Counted from the stretch's first letter, positions 34,986 to 45,031 are shown. The stretch: 61,849 bases of DNA from Clostridiales bacterium (GCA_003452395.1 DMOI01000058.1:1-61849), one strand, 5' to 3'. The notes: generated by a model from the letters alone, not told the origin. A program made the numbers and translations.

Positions 34986-35929
34986 ACCCTCTCTACCCTT
35001 TCTATTATATTCGCAAGCTGTGCTTTTTCAGAAATAAACTCCATACTTTTTAGCAACTCTCTACTTTTATTATCCTGTTTCAAATCATTCTTAAACTTAT
35101 TCATTTTCTCTTGATTGGTTGCATTATATATCATAAACTTTTCATCTGCTCTTTCGAGCACTGTACGAGTCACCTCTCCAAAATCTAGTGCTAGTTCAAT
35201 TACAATACAATCGTATTCTGTAAGCTCGTATAAAATGTTTATAATTTTATTTACATCCTTAGAAGTTAACTCATAGTATTCTAGAAAATTTTGAAATGGT
35301 GCTAAAAAATCTATATCCTTTTCCCTATCTTTAGTTATATATTCTCTAATTTTTTCAATATTCTCTTTGTCTTTTAATTCGAATAAAATATTTGATAATC
35401 CTTTTTCACTATTTTTATTATATATATCAACCAATGCAAAAGAATCAAATGATACATAAAGCACCTTTTTGCCCTTTTCTAAATAGCTCATACATGTATT
35501 CATGGCCCCTTCTGTCTTTAATTTACTATCACATATCGAGTAAACTGCGTATATATTACTTTTTTTACTATCACTTTGCTTGCTATTATCAGTACTTGCA
35601 TAATAATAATCAAATATCATATTTACAATTGTTTTTCCTGATTGGTACTTGAAGATACAATCATAATTTATCAGTTCATCTTTAATATTCTTTTCGGTTA
35701 ATATTACGTAATTTTTTATTCCCATCAAGACTCTTTCATTCATAAAGCTTACATCTGCGACAAGCATATCTATTTTACTACCTTTACTTAGTACGTAGTT
35801 CTCTAGTAGTTCTTTATTACTAAATGATACTACTTGAATTCTTTCATTTTCATTTTCCATCATATATTCTACTAATGATTCTCTATATTCTTTATCTATA
35901 TCTGCAACAACTATGTTTAGTATATTCAC
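34982..35929 (-). CDS. CpaE-like protein lacking a Walker A motif
   Basis: 315 residues. The N-terminal 110 residues look like a pseudo-receiver (IVVADIDKEYRESLVEYM, LVADVSF) as in CpaE; the second half has the ParA-like strand order (VLYVSFDSFA, DCIVIELALDFGE) but the P-loop place (VYSICDSKLKTEGA) has no GK[ST]. ATP binding is therefore doubtful. GTG start behind AAGGAGG. First gene of the Tad operon. Confidence 0.75.
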   Translation of the reverse strand: MNILNIVVADIDKEYRESLVEYMMENENERIQVVSFSNKELLENYVLSKGSKIDMLVADVSFMNERVLMGIKNYVILTEKNIKDELINYDCIFKYQSGKTIVNMIFDYYYASTDNSKQSDSKKSNIYAVYSICDSKLKTEGAMNTCMSYLEKGKKVLYVSFDSFALVDIYNKNSEKGLSNILFELKDKENIEKIREYITKDREKDIDFLAPFQNFLEYYELTSKDVNKIINILYELTEYDCIVIELALDFGEVTRTVLERADEKFMIYNATNQEKMNKFKNDLKQDNKSRELLKSMEFISEKAQLANIIERVERV

Positions 35930-36385
35930 ATTACACGCCTCCTTATTTTTTAGCCCACTATCTGTGAATCAGTATATTTTTAGATTTTTCCGTTCTTTAT
36001 ATTAGATTTCTCCATAAACCAATTTCTTTCTCAGTCCTCACAACTATACATTTACATTATCATAAAATGTTACACTATTCTACAAAGTTTAAATTAAGTG
36101 TATGTTTTTGTAATCAAACAGTGTGTAGCTTTAAACATATTACAGTTTATTATGAACATTACGCATTTAATTCAATCTTATACTTTTTTCTTATATCAAA
36201 GCTCTCTTCAACATATAATAATATTTTTCTAAACATTATTCCTTTTTTTTGTTTGTTTTGTGCTACATTAGGGACACTTTAACATTTAAAAATGTAATTT
36301 TATTTTTTTACTAAAATATGCTTTATTTTGAGAAGAATATTTGATATAATATATATCAACCGTTATAAAATAGGAGGATGTAAAT
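35930..36385. other. divergent region between tad operon and PBP1A
   Basis: About 455 bases, AT-rich. It must hold the tad operon promoter on the minus strand (a TATACT lies near 35,970 but without a good -35) and the PBP1A promoter on the plus strand (below). No riboswitch or reading frame with coding character seen. Confidence 0.4.
36342..36350 (+). promoter_or_regulatory. extended -10 promoter of the PBP1A gene
   Basis: TGATATAAT, an extended -10 (TGN-TATAAT), about 36 bases before the start codon; the -35 place (TTTATT) is weak, as is common with extended -10 promoters. Confidence 0.65.
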
Positions 36386-38992
36386 ATGCTTAATAATAAT
36401 TATTCTAATAGAAAAGTCAAACGAGTAAAAAAAGGAAAACTATTCTTTTCTATCTCTGTTATTTTTTTATTTCTTGTTTTTTTTGCTATCGCTGGAGGAG
36501 TTGGAGGTTATATAGTCTACGTTATAAATACTTCGCCTAACATAGATTCTATTATGGTTACTCCAAAAGGTTACACTACGATCTTATATGATAATACTAA
36601 AGGAAATGAAGTATATCGCCTTCATGGTGATCAAAATAGAATCTATGTTAAATTAGATGAAATACCCTTGTATGTACAAAAAGCTTTTATTTCTATAGAA
36701 GATGAGCGGTTCTACGATCATCATGGTATAGATTATAAAGGTATACTACGAGCGGTTTGGACAAATATAACTAAACTATCTTTATCCGAAGGTGCAAGTA
36801 CTATTACCCAACAGTTAATTCGTAACAACATGCTTACTTTAGATAAGAAATTCGATCGTAAGATTAGGGAACAATATTTAGCTCTTGAGTTAGAAAAAGA
36901 ATCGGAAAAAAATGAAATTTTAGAATTATACCTAAATACCATAAATCTTGGTAGCAGTAATTGTTATGGTGTTCAGGCTGCCGCTAATAGATATTTTAAT
37001 AAAGATGTATCCGACCTTTCTCTATCAGAGGCTACGATTATAGCAGGCATAACTAAGAATCCTACTTACTATGATCCTACTCGTAATCCTGAAAATGCCA
37101 AAAAGAGGCAACATATCATACTTAAAAAAATGCTTGACTTAAAGGCAATCTCAAAAGAAGAATATGACAAAGCATTAGCAGATGATGTATTTTTACGAAT
37201 TGCCAACTATGCTCAAGTTACTAAGCAAAAAAACAGCTATACCAGTTACTTTGTTGATGAAGTTATTCGTGAAGTAAAGAAGGACTTAGTTACTGAAAAA
37301 GGCTTAAATGAGAATCAAGCGATTAATCTTATTTATGGTGGGGGACTTCGTATATACACAACCGTAGACCAAAAGATGCAATCAATTCTTGAGGAAGAAT
37401 ACATAAATGAAAAGAACTTTCCAAAAGCAGGAGCAAAATATGAATTAGTTTACGCTCTTTCTGTTAAAAATAAATCAACTAAAAAAGTGAGTCATTACGA
37501 AAAACGTATTATTATAAAAAATACTAGTGCCGTAGAAAAAACTATCGAAAACTTTAAATCAGAATTAATTAAAGATGATGATGAACTGGTTAAAGATAGC
37601 CACTATCTTATACCTCAGCCTCAATCGGCTATGGTTATAACTGAACAAAGTACTGGTCAGGTAAAAGCCATCGTTGGTGGTAGAGGTGAGAAAAATATGA
37701 GTAGAGACCTAGACAGAGCTACTCAAAGTCTACGTCAGCCTGGTTCTACCTTTAAAGTTGTAGCTTCTTTTGCACCTGCTCTCGACTCTGGCAAATATAC
37801 TCTAGCTTCTGTAGTAGATGATATTCCATACCACCTTGGAAAGGCTTATCAATATAAGGAATATAAAAATTGGTATAGTAATCAGGATTACGCATATAGA
37901 GGATTATCAACTATTCGCGAAGGCATAAGAGATTCTATGAATATAGTTGCCGTAAAAACCTTGATGGATATAAGTATAACAAAATCGTTTAACTATCTTA
38001 AAGCATTTGGTTTTACAACTATAATAGATAAGGAAATAATAAACAAAAAAACATACACAGATAAGTCTCCAGGTATTGCATTAGGAGGACTCACAAAAGG
38101 TGTCTCACTTCTCGAATTAACAACTGGATACGCTACCATAGCAAACGGTGGTACTTACATCGAACCTATCTTTTATACCAAGGTTCTAGACCATGACGGT
38201 AACATACTACTCGAAGAACACCAAGTAAAAAGAAAGGTCTTAAAACCGTCAACTTGTTACCTACTAACTAGTGCAATGAAAGATGTTATGACTTCAGGTA
38301 CAGGAACTCCTGCAAATTTTAAAAGTATTAGTATGCCTCTTGCAGGTAAAACAGGTACTACATCTGACAATAAAGATATATTATTTGTAGGATACACTCC
38401 TTACTACACAGCAGGTATATGGGCTGGGTACGATAAACCCGAAACATTACCTAGCGGTACTACTAGTTTCCATAAAACACTCTGGTCTAAAGTAATGGAA
38501 CGTATACATACCAAACGGACTAATAAAGATTTTAAAAAGCCTTCAAATATAGTGACAGAAAACATATGTACAGAGTCTGGAAAATTAGCTGTTTCAGGCC
38601 TTTGCGATAATGATCCTCGTGGATCTACCGCAAGAAATGAATACTTTATTCAAGGAACAGAACCTAAGACCACATGCGATGTTCATAAAAAAGTTACTAT
38701 AAATTCTTCAAATGGAAAACTTGCAACTGCCGAAACACCAGCAGACCTAAAAGTAGAGAAAATATATATAAAGAGGCCTCCTACATCTATTTATTCTGCC
38801 AGTGCTAGGGGCAAAATCAAGGATGCAAAATATGAAATTCCAAAACTGACGTCTGACATGCCTATTATACCAGATACAGTGGAACAACCCGAATCTCAAA
38901 TACCACCTGTATCTACGGCCCCTGAGGACACATCAGATACTGATATAGATAATATACCTCATGAGACTGAGACTACTGCAGTTGAGGAATAA
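36386..38992 (+). CDS. bifunctional penicillin-binding protein 1A
   Basis: 868 residues. Cytoplasmic basic tail, one membrane helix (about 20-45), GT51 transglycosylase (about 65-240, catalytic Glu in SIEDERFYDHHG near 107), then a class A transpeptidase domain with S454-T-F-K, SMN in RDSMNIVA and KTGTTSD near 655. The C-terminal 100 residues are a polar, Pro/Thr-rich tail (PPVSTAPEDTSD). It polymerises and cross-links peptidoglycan. Start behind AGGAGG, closed by an own terminator: monocistronic. Confidence 0.95.
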   Translation: MLNNNYSNRKVKRVKKGKLFFSISVIFLFLVFFAIAGGVGGYIVYVINTSPNIDSIMVTPKGYTTILYDNTKGNEVYRLHGDQNRIYVKLDEIPLYVQKAFISIEDERFYDHHGIDYKGILRAVWTNITKLSLSEGASTITQQLIRNNMLTLDKKFDRKIREQYLALELEKESEKNEILELYLNTINLGSSNCYGVQAAANRYFNKDVSDLSLSEATIIAGITKNPTYYDPTRNPENAKKRQHIILKKMLDLKAISKEEYDKALADDVFLRIANYAQVTKQKNSYTSYFVDEVIREVKKDLVTEKGLNENQAINLIYGGGLRIYTTVDQKMQSILEEEYINEKNFPKAGAKYELVYALSVKNKSTKKVSHYEKRIIIKNTSAVEKTIENFKSELIKDDDELVKDSHYLIPQPQSAMVITEQSTGQVKAIVGGRGEKNMSRDLDRATQSLRQPGSTFKVVASFAPALDSGKYTLASVVDDIPYHLGKAYQYKEYKNWYSNQDYAYRGLSTIREGIRDSMNIVAVKTLMDISITKSFNYLKAFGFTTIIDKEIINKKTYTDKSPGIALGGLTKGVSLLELTTGYATIANGGTYIEPIFYTKVLDHDGNILLEEHQVKRKVLKPSTCYLLTSAMKDVMTSGTGTPANFKSISMPLAGKTGTTSDNKDILFVGYTPYYTAGIWAGYDKPETLPSGTTSFHKTLWSKVMERIHTKRTNKDFKKPSNIVTENICTESGKLAVSGLCDNDPRGSTARNEYFIQGTEPKTTCDVHKKVTINSSNGKLATAETPADLKVEKIYIKRPPTSIYSASARGKIKDAKYEIPKLTSDMPIIPDTVEQPESQIPPVSTAPEDTSDTDIDNIPHETETTAVEE

Positions 38993-38998
38993 ACCTAT

Positions 38999-39034
38999 AA
39001 AAACAGATACTTCACTTTGCGAGTATCTGTTTTT
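38999..39034 (+). terminator. terminator of the PBP1A gene
   Basis: 12-13 bp stem (AAAACAGATACT / AGTATCTGTTTT) with T-run, directly after the stop codon. Confidence 0.9.
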
Positions 39035-39078
39035 ATGTTCTATCTTATAATCTTTTGTCTTTTAATTAGTTAAAGTAT

Positions 39079-39605
39079 CTTTACTTTTTTTCAAAAAAAA
39101 GTAACAAAAAAACTCAACCCCTAACCCCATCCTTTGGGGAATAGGCCGCAAGAACTCGCTCGTTCCGCATTCGCTGCACTCTACTCAAACAGTTTGCGGA
39201 CTAGGAAAAAAGATTAATTTATTTTTGGTTAGTAGCTCTTAACGGTCTGCCCTTTCCGCTCAAAATTACTGAGCGCCGGGACATACCTGTTAGTGGATAT
39301 AACAGATACAATCTTGTATTATTTTATCTTTTATTCTTTTATTCTTTTATTCTTTTATTTTTTTATTTTTTTATTTTTTTATTTTTTTATTTTTTTATTT
39401 TTTTATTTTTTTATTTTTTTATTTTTTTATTTTTTTATTTTTTATCTTGTAAATAAATTTGCGAAGCTCCTTGCTCGCAATCGTGCGCGTGAGAGCGTTC
39501 TTTACTCGAATAGCTAAGTCTGCGAGTAAAGTCCCCAGCGGGGATTTAGGGGAGAAAAGACTTTTTGTTTCTTTTTGGTCTTTCAAAAAGAAAAGAAATA
39601 ATATC
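39079..39605. repeat. composite repeat region with diverged inverted arms
   Basis: Gene-free. Left arm near 39,079-39,205 (CTTTTTTTCAAAAAAAAG, ACCCCTAACCCC, CTTTGGGGA) and right arm near 39,450-39,602, which on the other strand reads CAAAAAGAAACAAAAAG, CCCCTAAATCCCCGC, TGGGGA. The arms are related but diverged. Between them lies the octamer tandem repeat. Both arms are more GC-rich than the neighbouring genes. Probably an old MITE-type element; no transposase remnant seen. Confidence 0.6.
39322..39446. repeat. 8-bp tandem repeat, TTTTATTC/TTTTATTT
   Basis: About 15 copies of an octamer: first four TTTTATTC, then a run of TTTTATTT with a period of 8. The strand bias is total (pure pyrimidine plus A). 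It yields a spurious Phe/Tyr/Leu reading frame. Such a run is prone to copy-number change. Confidence 0.9.
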
Positions 39606-39639
39606 TTTTGAAAAACATATATGTCTCAGTAAAGAACAT

Positions 39640-39667
39640 GAGATTGCTTCGTTACTCGCAATGACAA
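39640..39667. repeat. half copy of the 21.5-kb palindromic repeat
   Basis: GAGATTGCTTCG, then CTCGCAATGACA: the right arm of the repeat at 21,599-21,636 with its middle deleted. Confidence 0.8.
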
Positions 39668-39684
39668 TCTAGAAACATGCATAA

Positions 39685-39718
39685 GAATAAAAAGCTTCGC
39701 AACCGAAGCTTTTTATTC
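39685..39718 (-). terminator. terminator of the mre-minC operon / PAS gene
   Basis: Perfect 15-bp stem (GAATAAAAAGCTTCG arm) with CAAC loop; the stop codon of the GAF-PAS gene lies inside the stem. Functional in either direction. Confidence 0.9.
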
Positions 39719-41248
39719 TCTTACAAAGACCACTACACCCTTTACAAATCCCTCATTATCTTTCACTGTTTCTGCTTCTATACTAACATATCTAGTGCCA
39801 TAATCTTTTATAATTATATTTGTATTCCAATTTATTCTTATATCTTCTTTCATAATCATCTTTAACTTTTCTTCTATCTCGTATTCATTTTCAAACAATT
39901 TTGCTACATACTTTCCTAAATAATCAAATCTTTGATAATTTGTAATTTGTAGTAGCTTATCATTCATATCCTGTATTATCCCTGCTGTATCTATAAGTAT
40001 TACAGCTCTTTCGAATGATTCCATTATCTTATTTTTAAATAATTTTTCGTTCATTAACGCTTGTTCCATTGACTTTATTGATGTTATATCTTTTATTATA
40101 TTTGTAAACCCGATTACTTGTTTATTATTATCATATATTGGTGTTATTATTGTATCAGCAAAATATCTTTCTCCACTTTTTTTGTTTCTCCATCCGTACT
40201 CTAGATATTCTCCATTTTTTTCTGCTATTTTGAAATCCTTTACTGCTTTTCCATTCTCTCTATCTCTTTCTGAATAATTCATAGAAATGTTTTTTCCTAT
40301 CATCTCATCCGATGAGTAGCCGTTTATTATCTCTGCTCCTCTATTCCATGTGGTTATTATGCCGTTTTTACTAGTAGATATTATAGAATAGTCTTTTATA
40401 CTGTTTATTACATTGTTTAAAAACTCTGTTCTCTCTATTACCTTATTTTCTAGGTCATTATTCATGTTTTGAATTATATCATTTTGAAATTTAAGTTCCT
40501 TTGACAACATCTGAGTCCGTTCGTATGCCATCGCGTTAGTTATTCCTATACCAAGATAGCTTCTTATTCCTTTTAGTATAATTACGTGATCATCGCTGTA
40601 TCCATAGATGCTTCCAAGAACTAATATTCCGTCTAGTTTTTCTCCTGTTATTATAGGAACTAAAATCAGATCTTTGGGTTTGATTTTACCTATAAATGTT
40701 CTTGACAAATAAATTGAATCATCAGGTATATCAGAAATTATCTTTATCTTTTTTGTTTGTGCAACTTGCCCTACTAATCCTTCACCAATATCTATATCGA
40801 ACTCATTATATAAGTTTTTTGAGAATCCAATTGACGATTTGATCTCCAGCTTATTGGTAACGTCATTGTGTATATAAAATGCTCCCCATTGACTTAACGA
40901 CGCTTCCATTACTTTATTTATAAATTCATTTAGAAGATTTTTAAGTTCTATATTTACCGCAAGGGTTTGAGCCATTTCAAATATCATTTCTTTTGTTTTA
41001 TTTTTTTTATTTATAGCTACCTCGAGCTTTTTGAGTGCATTATATACAGGATTCAAGTTCTTATTTGCATCGTTTGAGCGTACTTGTTTATCATCAGCTA
41101 TCTTATCTATTTCCTTAGAAATTCTAATTATTCCTTTTTTGATTTCTTTTTTGAATCTATATGCAACATATAAATAAACCATCGCTGCTACAAGCAAGCA
41201 CAGTGCAATTATATCTAACATATTTACATTTATCGCTATAGATCCCAT
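39713..41248 (-). CDS. membrane GAF-PAS-PAS sensor without output domain
   Basis: 511 residues. One membrane helix (about 10-28), a helical linker, a GAF domain (about 85-245: DIDIGEGLVGQVA, LILVPIITG), a coiled coil (about 250-285), then two PAS domains (about 285-400: IITTWNRGAEIINGYSSDEM; about 410-511: VILIDTAGIIQDMND). The protein ends after the second PAS: no kinase, GGDEF, EAL or HTH follows, and no frameshifted output domain is seen downstream. It may signal by direct protein contact. It follows minC, about 50 bases downstream, in the place where minD stands in many Clostridia. Confidence 0.82.
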   Translation of the reverse strand: MGSIAINVNMLDIIALCLLVAAMVYLYVAYRFKKEIKKGIIRISKEIDKIADDKQVRSNDANKNLNPVYNALKKLEVAINKKNKTKEMIFEMAQTLAVNIELKNLLNEFINKVMEASLSQWGAFYIHNDVTNKLEIKSSIGFSKNLYNEFDIDIGEGLVGQVAQTKKIKIISDIPDDSIYLSRTFIGKIKPKDLILVPIITGEKLDGILVLGSIYGYSDDHVIILKGIRSYLGIGITNAMAYERTQMLSKELKFQNDIIQNMNNDLENKVIERTEFLNNVINSIKDYSIISTSKNGIITTWNRGAEIINGYSSDEMIGKNISMNYSERDRENGKAVKDFKIAEKNGEYLEYGWRNKKSGERYFADTIITPIYDNNKQVIGFTNIIKDITSIKSMEQALMNEKLFKNKIMESFERAVILIDTAGIIQDMNDKLLQITNYQRFDYLGKYVAKLFENEYEIEEKLKMIMKEDIRINWNTNIIIKDYGTRYVSIEAETVKDNEGFVKGVVVFVRE

Positions 41249-41296
41249 AAAATTTCACCCCTGTTATTAACCCACAATTCATGATTATGTGATACA

Positions 41297-41956
41297 TTAC
41301 AAATTACTAAGTCCTTTTCCATCTATCGGTTCAATGTATATCATATTATCGTCTATATATGCAAGTTCTGCAATTGCCTCAGTTTTTTTATCTTTTTTGT
41401 CTGCAGCCCTGCCTATTATATCACCTATTCTAAGTTGTACTGGATTCATTTTTAATGCCGTTACAAAAGCTTTGCCACCTTGACAACCTGCATGCACTAT
41501 ACCTTTAAGTGCTCCTAGTACTATTATATTCCCTGTCGCAGTTATTTCAGAACCTGGATTTACATCTCCAAGTATTACTACACTACCATCATATATTACT
41601 TTTTGCCCTGAACGCAGGGTTCCCTTATGAAATTTTGTATTAATTTCTCCAAATCCATTCTCGAAGATTAATGAATCTTTATCTTTTAGTCTTTTTTCTT
41701 TATTTAATTTCTTTATACATTCAACATTCACATTCATTTTATTTGATATTATAGAAACTAACTCCTTTTCCTCACCATCATTTAATTCTCTTCCATCTAA
41801 AAATATGTTGCTTTTTATCCCTCCAAAAAAATCCTTTGCATCGGAAATTTTTTGTTCTAACTGTTCCTTTATTATATCAAAACTTACTGTATTGTCAAGT
41901 AAAACAATTATACCATCCTTCGTTCCTTTAAATAACACGATATTCTCTTTTTTCAT
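41297..41956 (-). CDS. minC: septum site-determining protein MinC
   Basis: 219 residues. N-terminal FtsZ-inhibiting domain (about 1-100) and a C-terminal beta-helix domain (about 105-205) with GSVVILGDVNPGSEITATGN and NIIVLGALKGIVHAGC, the MinC signature. It follows mrdA as in clostridial mre-min operons. minD and minE do not follow; MinC needs MinD for membrane recruitment, so those genes must be elsewhere. Confidence 0.92.
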   Translation of the reverse strand: MKKENIVLFKGTKDGIIVLLDNTVSFDIIKEQLEQKISDAKDFFGGIKSNIFLDGRELNDGEEKELVSIISNKMNVNVECIKKLNKEKRLKDKDSLIFENGFGEINTKFHKGTLRSGQKVIYDGSVVILGDVNPGSEITATGNIIVLGALKGIVHAGCQGGKAFVTALKMNPVQLRIGDIIGRAADKKDKKTEAIAELAYIDDNMIYIEPIDGKGLSNL

Positions 41957-41988
41957 GATTTATTTCCTTTCGTTTTGAATATATTTAT

Positions 41989-44484
41989 CTATTCAACTAA
42001 AATATTTTCCATTTCCACGTAACCAATTTCTTCTTTATATAAGTTAAAGTATTCAGCTATTACATCTCTGCCAACTGAAACTGAATTACTTGATGCATAT
42101 CCATATGGTATCATAACTACTACCGCAATTTGTGGTTTTTCATATGGTGCAAATGCAACTAACCATGCATGGGCAGGTTTTGTGCCTTCTTGAGCTGTAC
42201 CGGTTTTTGCTGCAACTTTCATAGGGAAATCAGCAAAAAACTTTCTTGTTGTTCCCTGTACACCAGTTGTAACCTCTAACATGCCTTCATGTACAATTTT
42301 TATGTTTTTAGGATCAATATTTAGTTTTTCTTCTATTACTGGCGATTTTCTCATAATTTCTTCGCCTTTTCTGGTTTGTGCACTTTTTACTATATATGTT
42401 TTATATTTATATCCTCCATTTGCGAGTGTAGACATATATTTTGCTATATGTATAGGTGCAAAATTGCTCCATCCTTGTCCTATAGCACTTCTTATTGTAT
42501 CTCCATCATACCAATTTGTCTGGTATACTGTTGCTTTTTTATTGTATCTTAAAATAGATTTCTCTTTATTTTCAGGACTTGATAATTGTGGTAGTGATTC
42601 AAGTTCCCCAAGTTCTATTCCTGTTTTCTCATTTAACCCAAACATTGCTGCATATTTATTAAGTGTATTTATCCCTTTTGTCGCTATTCTTGAAACTCCA
42701 TTATCTGTAAACCCTAATCTATACGATAATTCATAATAAAAATAGTTACATGACACTTCTAGTGATTTTCTTATATCAACCTTTGCATGGGTACTTGATC
42801 CCTCTGATTCTCTAAATGACCAACACTTTGCATATGGTTTTCCTGCTTCTGTAAACTCACCTTCATCAAAAATATAATCATTGGGTCCTATCACTTTTTC
42901 CTCGAGTCCAGCAATTGCAGTTATCATTTTAAAAATAGATCCTGGTGCTTTTCTTTGAGAAAGAGCCCTGTTTATAAGTGGTGTGGTCGTATCGCTTAAA
43001 AGTTTTTTATAATATTCATAGTCGAAATTGTTTGCTAATTTATTATTATCATAACTTGGGTAGTTTACAAGTGATAATATTTCACCCGTACTTACATCTT
43101 CAACTATTACAGCCCCTGTAGCTGGGTTAAAAGCTAAATCCTGTGGGGTTATTTCGCCTTTTCTCATTCTATCTACTATAAATCCTAGATATGAAACATT
43201 TCCTGCTTTTATATTGTTCGTTTCGGCGTCAGTAGTATTTATCTTGCCTTGTTCTATAAGTAACATTATTATATCTAAATAGTATAGTTTTTTTTCATTA
43301 TATAATTCATATAAAACTTCTGAGTTGTCAAGCCCCTTAGTATTCTTATATTCTTTTACCCTACTTGCTATTTTCTTTTGGTACTCTTTTTTCTCACTTA
43401 ATATCTTATTTACATCTATTACATTATTTTTTACTAAAGCTGTAAATATCTGTTCAACCGAAATTTGTTCGTCAGGCTTATTACTAAAAATCCTTGATAT
43501 AATTATATCTGTTAGTTTCTTTTTTAGTATTTCTTCAGCTTTTTTTTGAAGTCTAGCGTCTATAGTCAAAAACACATCATTTCCAGCTTTTGATTCAGTC
43601 ATATTTGTCGTTTCAAGGACCCTACCAAAATTGTCTACCTCAACATATTTCTCACCATCTATGCCCCTTAGCTCTGATTCCATTTCTTTTTCTATACCCA
43701 GTTTCCCTAATATGTTGGACTCTGTATAACCCTTATCCTTTAACGCTGTTAGTTCTTCATTATTTATATTTCCCACATATCCGACAATATGTGCAAATGT
43801 TTCTCCATCTGGATAATATCTAATTGGTTCTGCTTCTACATATACTCCTGGATACTTTACACTATTCTCCTCTATTATTGTAATTATTTTTTTAGATACA
43901 TCTGTCGCTATATCTATTGGGTTATATTTCCTATATCTCATTTTATTTATTTCGGTTCTAAGACCCACTAAAAGTCTAATATCCCTATCCGTAAATCCTT
44001 CTGTATCTATATCGAATTTTTTTATATATTCTGTAATTACATCATCTGGAGAGAGATTCTCATTTAGTCCATTGTCTTTTTTCCACCTTTTTTCTTTATC
44101 CACTGACGTATACAAAAATTTATATGGCTTTTCTATTGTAATAGGCATAGTATCATTTATACTATGTTCATTTTCTTCTAATATCTTTGTAAGACTTAGA
44201 AGTTCTTCGTTAATATTATCTGGGATATTACTACTATCAAACTTAACGTTATAAACTATTTTATTATCCGCTATGGGCACGCCATTTCTATCATACACCG
44301 AGCCTCTAGTGGATTTTATTGGTATCTCTCTTGTAATACTAATTTCAAATTTTCTTGCATTTTCTTCACCTTTTACAATCTGTAGTGTAAATAACCTTGC
44401 TGTAATTATTAAAAAACCAAAAAGAACTACAAGCAAAAAAACATATATTCTATTAGATAGTAATTTTTTTATATTAGGGTCCAT
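41989..44484 (-). CDS. mrdA: penicillin-binding protein 2 (elongasome transpeptidase)
   Basis: 831 residues, longer than E. coli PBP2 (633) because of an insertion of about 160 residues ahead of the catalytic domain, as in other Clostridia. Membrane helix (about 13-33), pedestal domain (RGSVYDRNG), transpeptidase with SxxK in APGSIFKMIT near 512, SCN in VSCNYFYY and KTGTAQ near 758. It cross-links peptidoglycan during rod elongation with MreBCD. The ATG at 44484 is chosen for GGAGTGG just before it. Confidence 0.93.
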   Translation of the reverse strand: MDPNIKKLLSNRIYVFLLVVLFGFLIITARLFTLQIVKGEENARKFEISITREIPIKSTRGSVYDRNGVPIADNKIVYNVKFDSSNIPDNINEELLSLTKILEENEHSINDTMPITIEKPYKFLYTSVDKEKRWKKDNGLNENLSPDDVITEYIKKFDIDTEGFTDRDIRLLVGLRTEINKMRYRKYNPIDIATDVSKKIITIIEENSVKYPGVYVEAEPIRYYPDGETFAHIVGYVGNINNEELTALKDKGYTESNILGKLGIEKEMESELRGIDGEKYVEVDNFGRVLETTNMTESKAGNDVFLTIDARLQKKAEEILKKKLTDIIISRIFSNKPDEQISVEQIFTALVKNNVIDVNKILSEKKEYQKKIASRVKEYKNTKGLDNSEVLYELYNEKKLYYLDIIMLLIEQGKINTTDAETNNIKAGNVSYLGFIVDRMRKGEITPQDLAFNPATGAVIVEDVSTGEILSLVNYPSYDNNKLANNFDYEYYKKLLSDTTTPLINRALSQRKAPGSIFKMITAIAGLEEKVIGPNDYIFDEGEFTEAGKPYAKCWSFRESEGSSTHAKVDIRKSLEVSCNYFYYELSYRLGFTDNGVSRIATKGINTLNKYAAMFGLNEKTGIELGELESLPQLSSPENKEKSILRYNKKATVYQTNWYDGDTIRSAIGQGWSNFAPIHIAKYMSTLANGGYKYKTYIVKSAQTRKGEEIMRKSPVIEEKLNIDPKNIKIVHEGMLEVTTGVQGTTRKFFADFPMKVAAKTGTAQEGTKPAHAWLVAFAPYEKPQIAVVVMIPYGYASSNSVSVGRDVIAEYFNLYKEEIGYVEMENILVE

Positions 44485-44539
44485 ATTTTTCCACTCCATT
44501 CGCCACATACAAGATGTGCTTTCTCTGTTATCTGCTCTT

Positions 44540-45031
44540 TCATAATCCTTGATTTATTTGTTTTCTAATTAAAACCATCAAATAATATATACATAAAAAT
44601 AATCCTAAAGTATATATTGCTTCAGGTAATAGCACTCTTATACAATATTTTATAAATTCATAATCTTTAGGTAAATAGTGTGTACAGTATATCACTAGAT
44701 TATAAAAAATATCTGCTATGATTATCGCAATTGTAGATATAAGTATGCTTTCATTATACATTCTTTTTGCAAGTGCTCCTGAAACATAACCAATATACAT
44801 ATAAATAAGTGCATTTAGTCCTAAACTCGATCCTACAATCATATCAATCAAAAGCCCTAAATATAAGCCATAATACGCACCTTTTGCCATACCCATATTA
44901 AGTCCGATAAGTACAACAACTATAGCATTTATATTTGGTGTAATGCCCATTATATTAAAATATCTTATGTAAATTGTATTAATTATAGCAAATATGAATA
45001 ACCCTAATACTGTTTTTACTGTATTATTCAA
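44540..45031 (-). CDS. mreD: rod shape-determining protein MreD
   Basis: 163 residues with five to six membrane helices covering nearly the whole length. Size, composition (SSLGLNALIYMYIGY motif) and position between mreC and mrdA identify it as MreD, the membrane partner of MreC in the elongasome. Confidence 0.9.
   Translation of the reverse strand: MNNTVKTVLGLFIFAIINTIYIRYFNIMGITPNINAIVVVLIGLNMGMAKGAYYGLYLGLLIDMIVGSSLGLNALIYMYIGYVSGALAKRMYNESILISTIAIIIADIFYNLVIYCTHYLPKDYEFIKYCIRVLLPEAIYTLGLFLCIYYLMVLIRKQINQGL

Noticed and set aside
39322..39446. CRISPR array
   Set aside because: The repeated unit is 8 bases with no spacers; no other direct-repeat/spacer pattern and no cas gene was seen in the window.
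39293..39517. Reading frame rich in Phe, Tyr, Ile and Leu
   Set aside because: It is the translation of the octamer tandem repeat; no ribosome site and no plausible protein.
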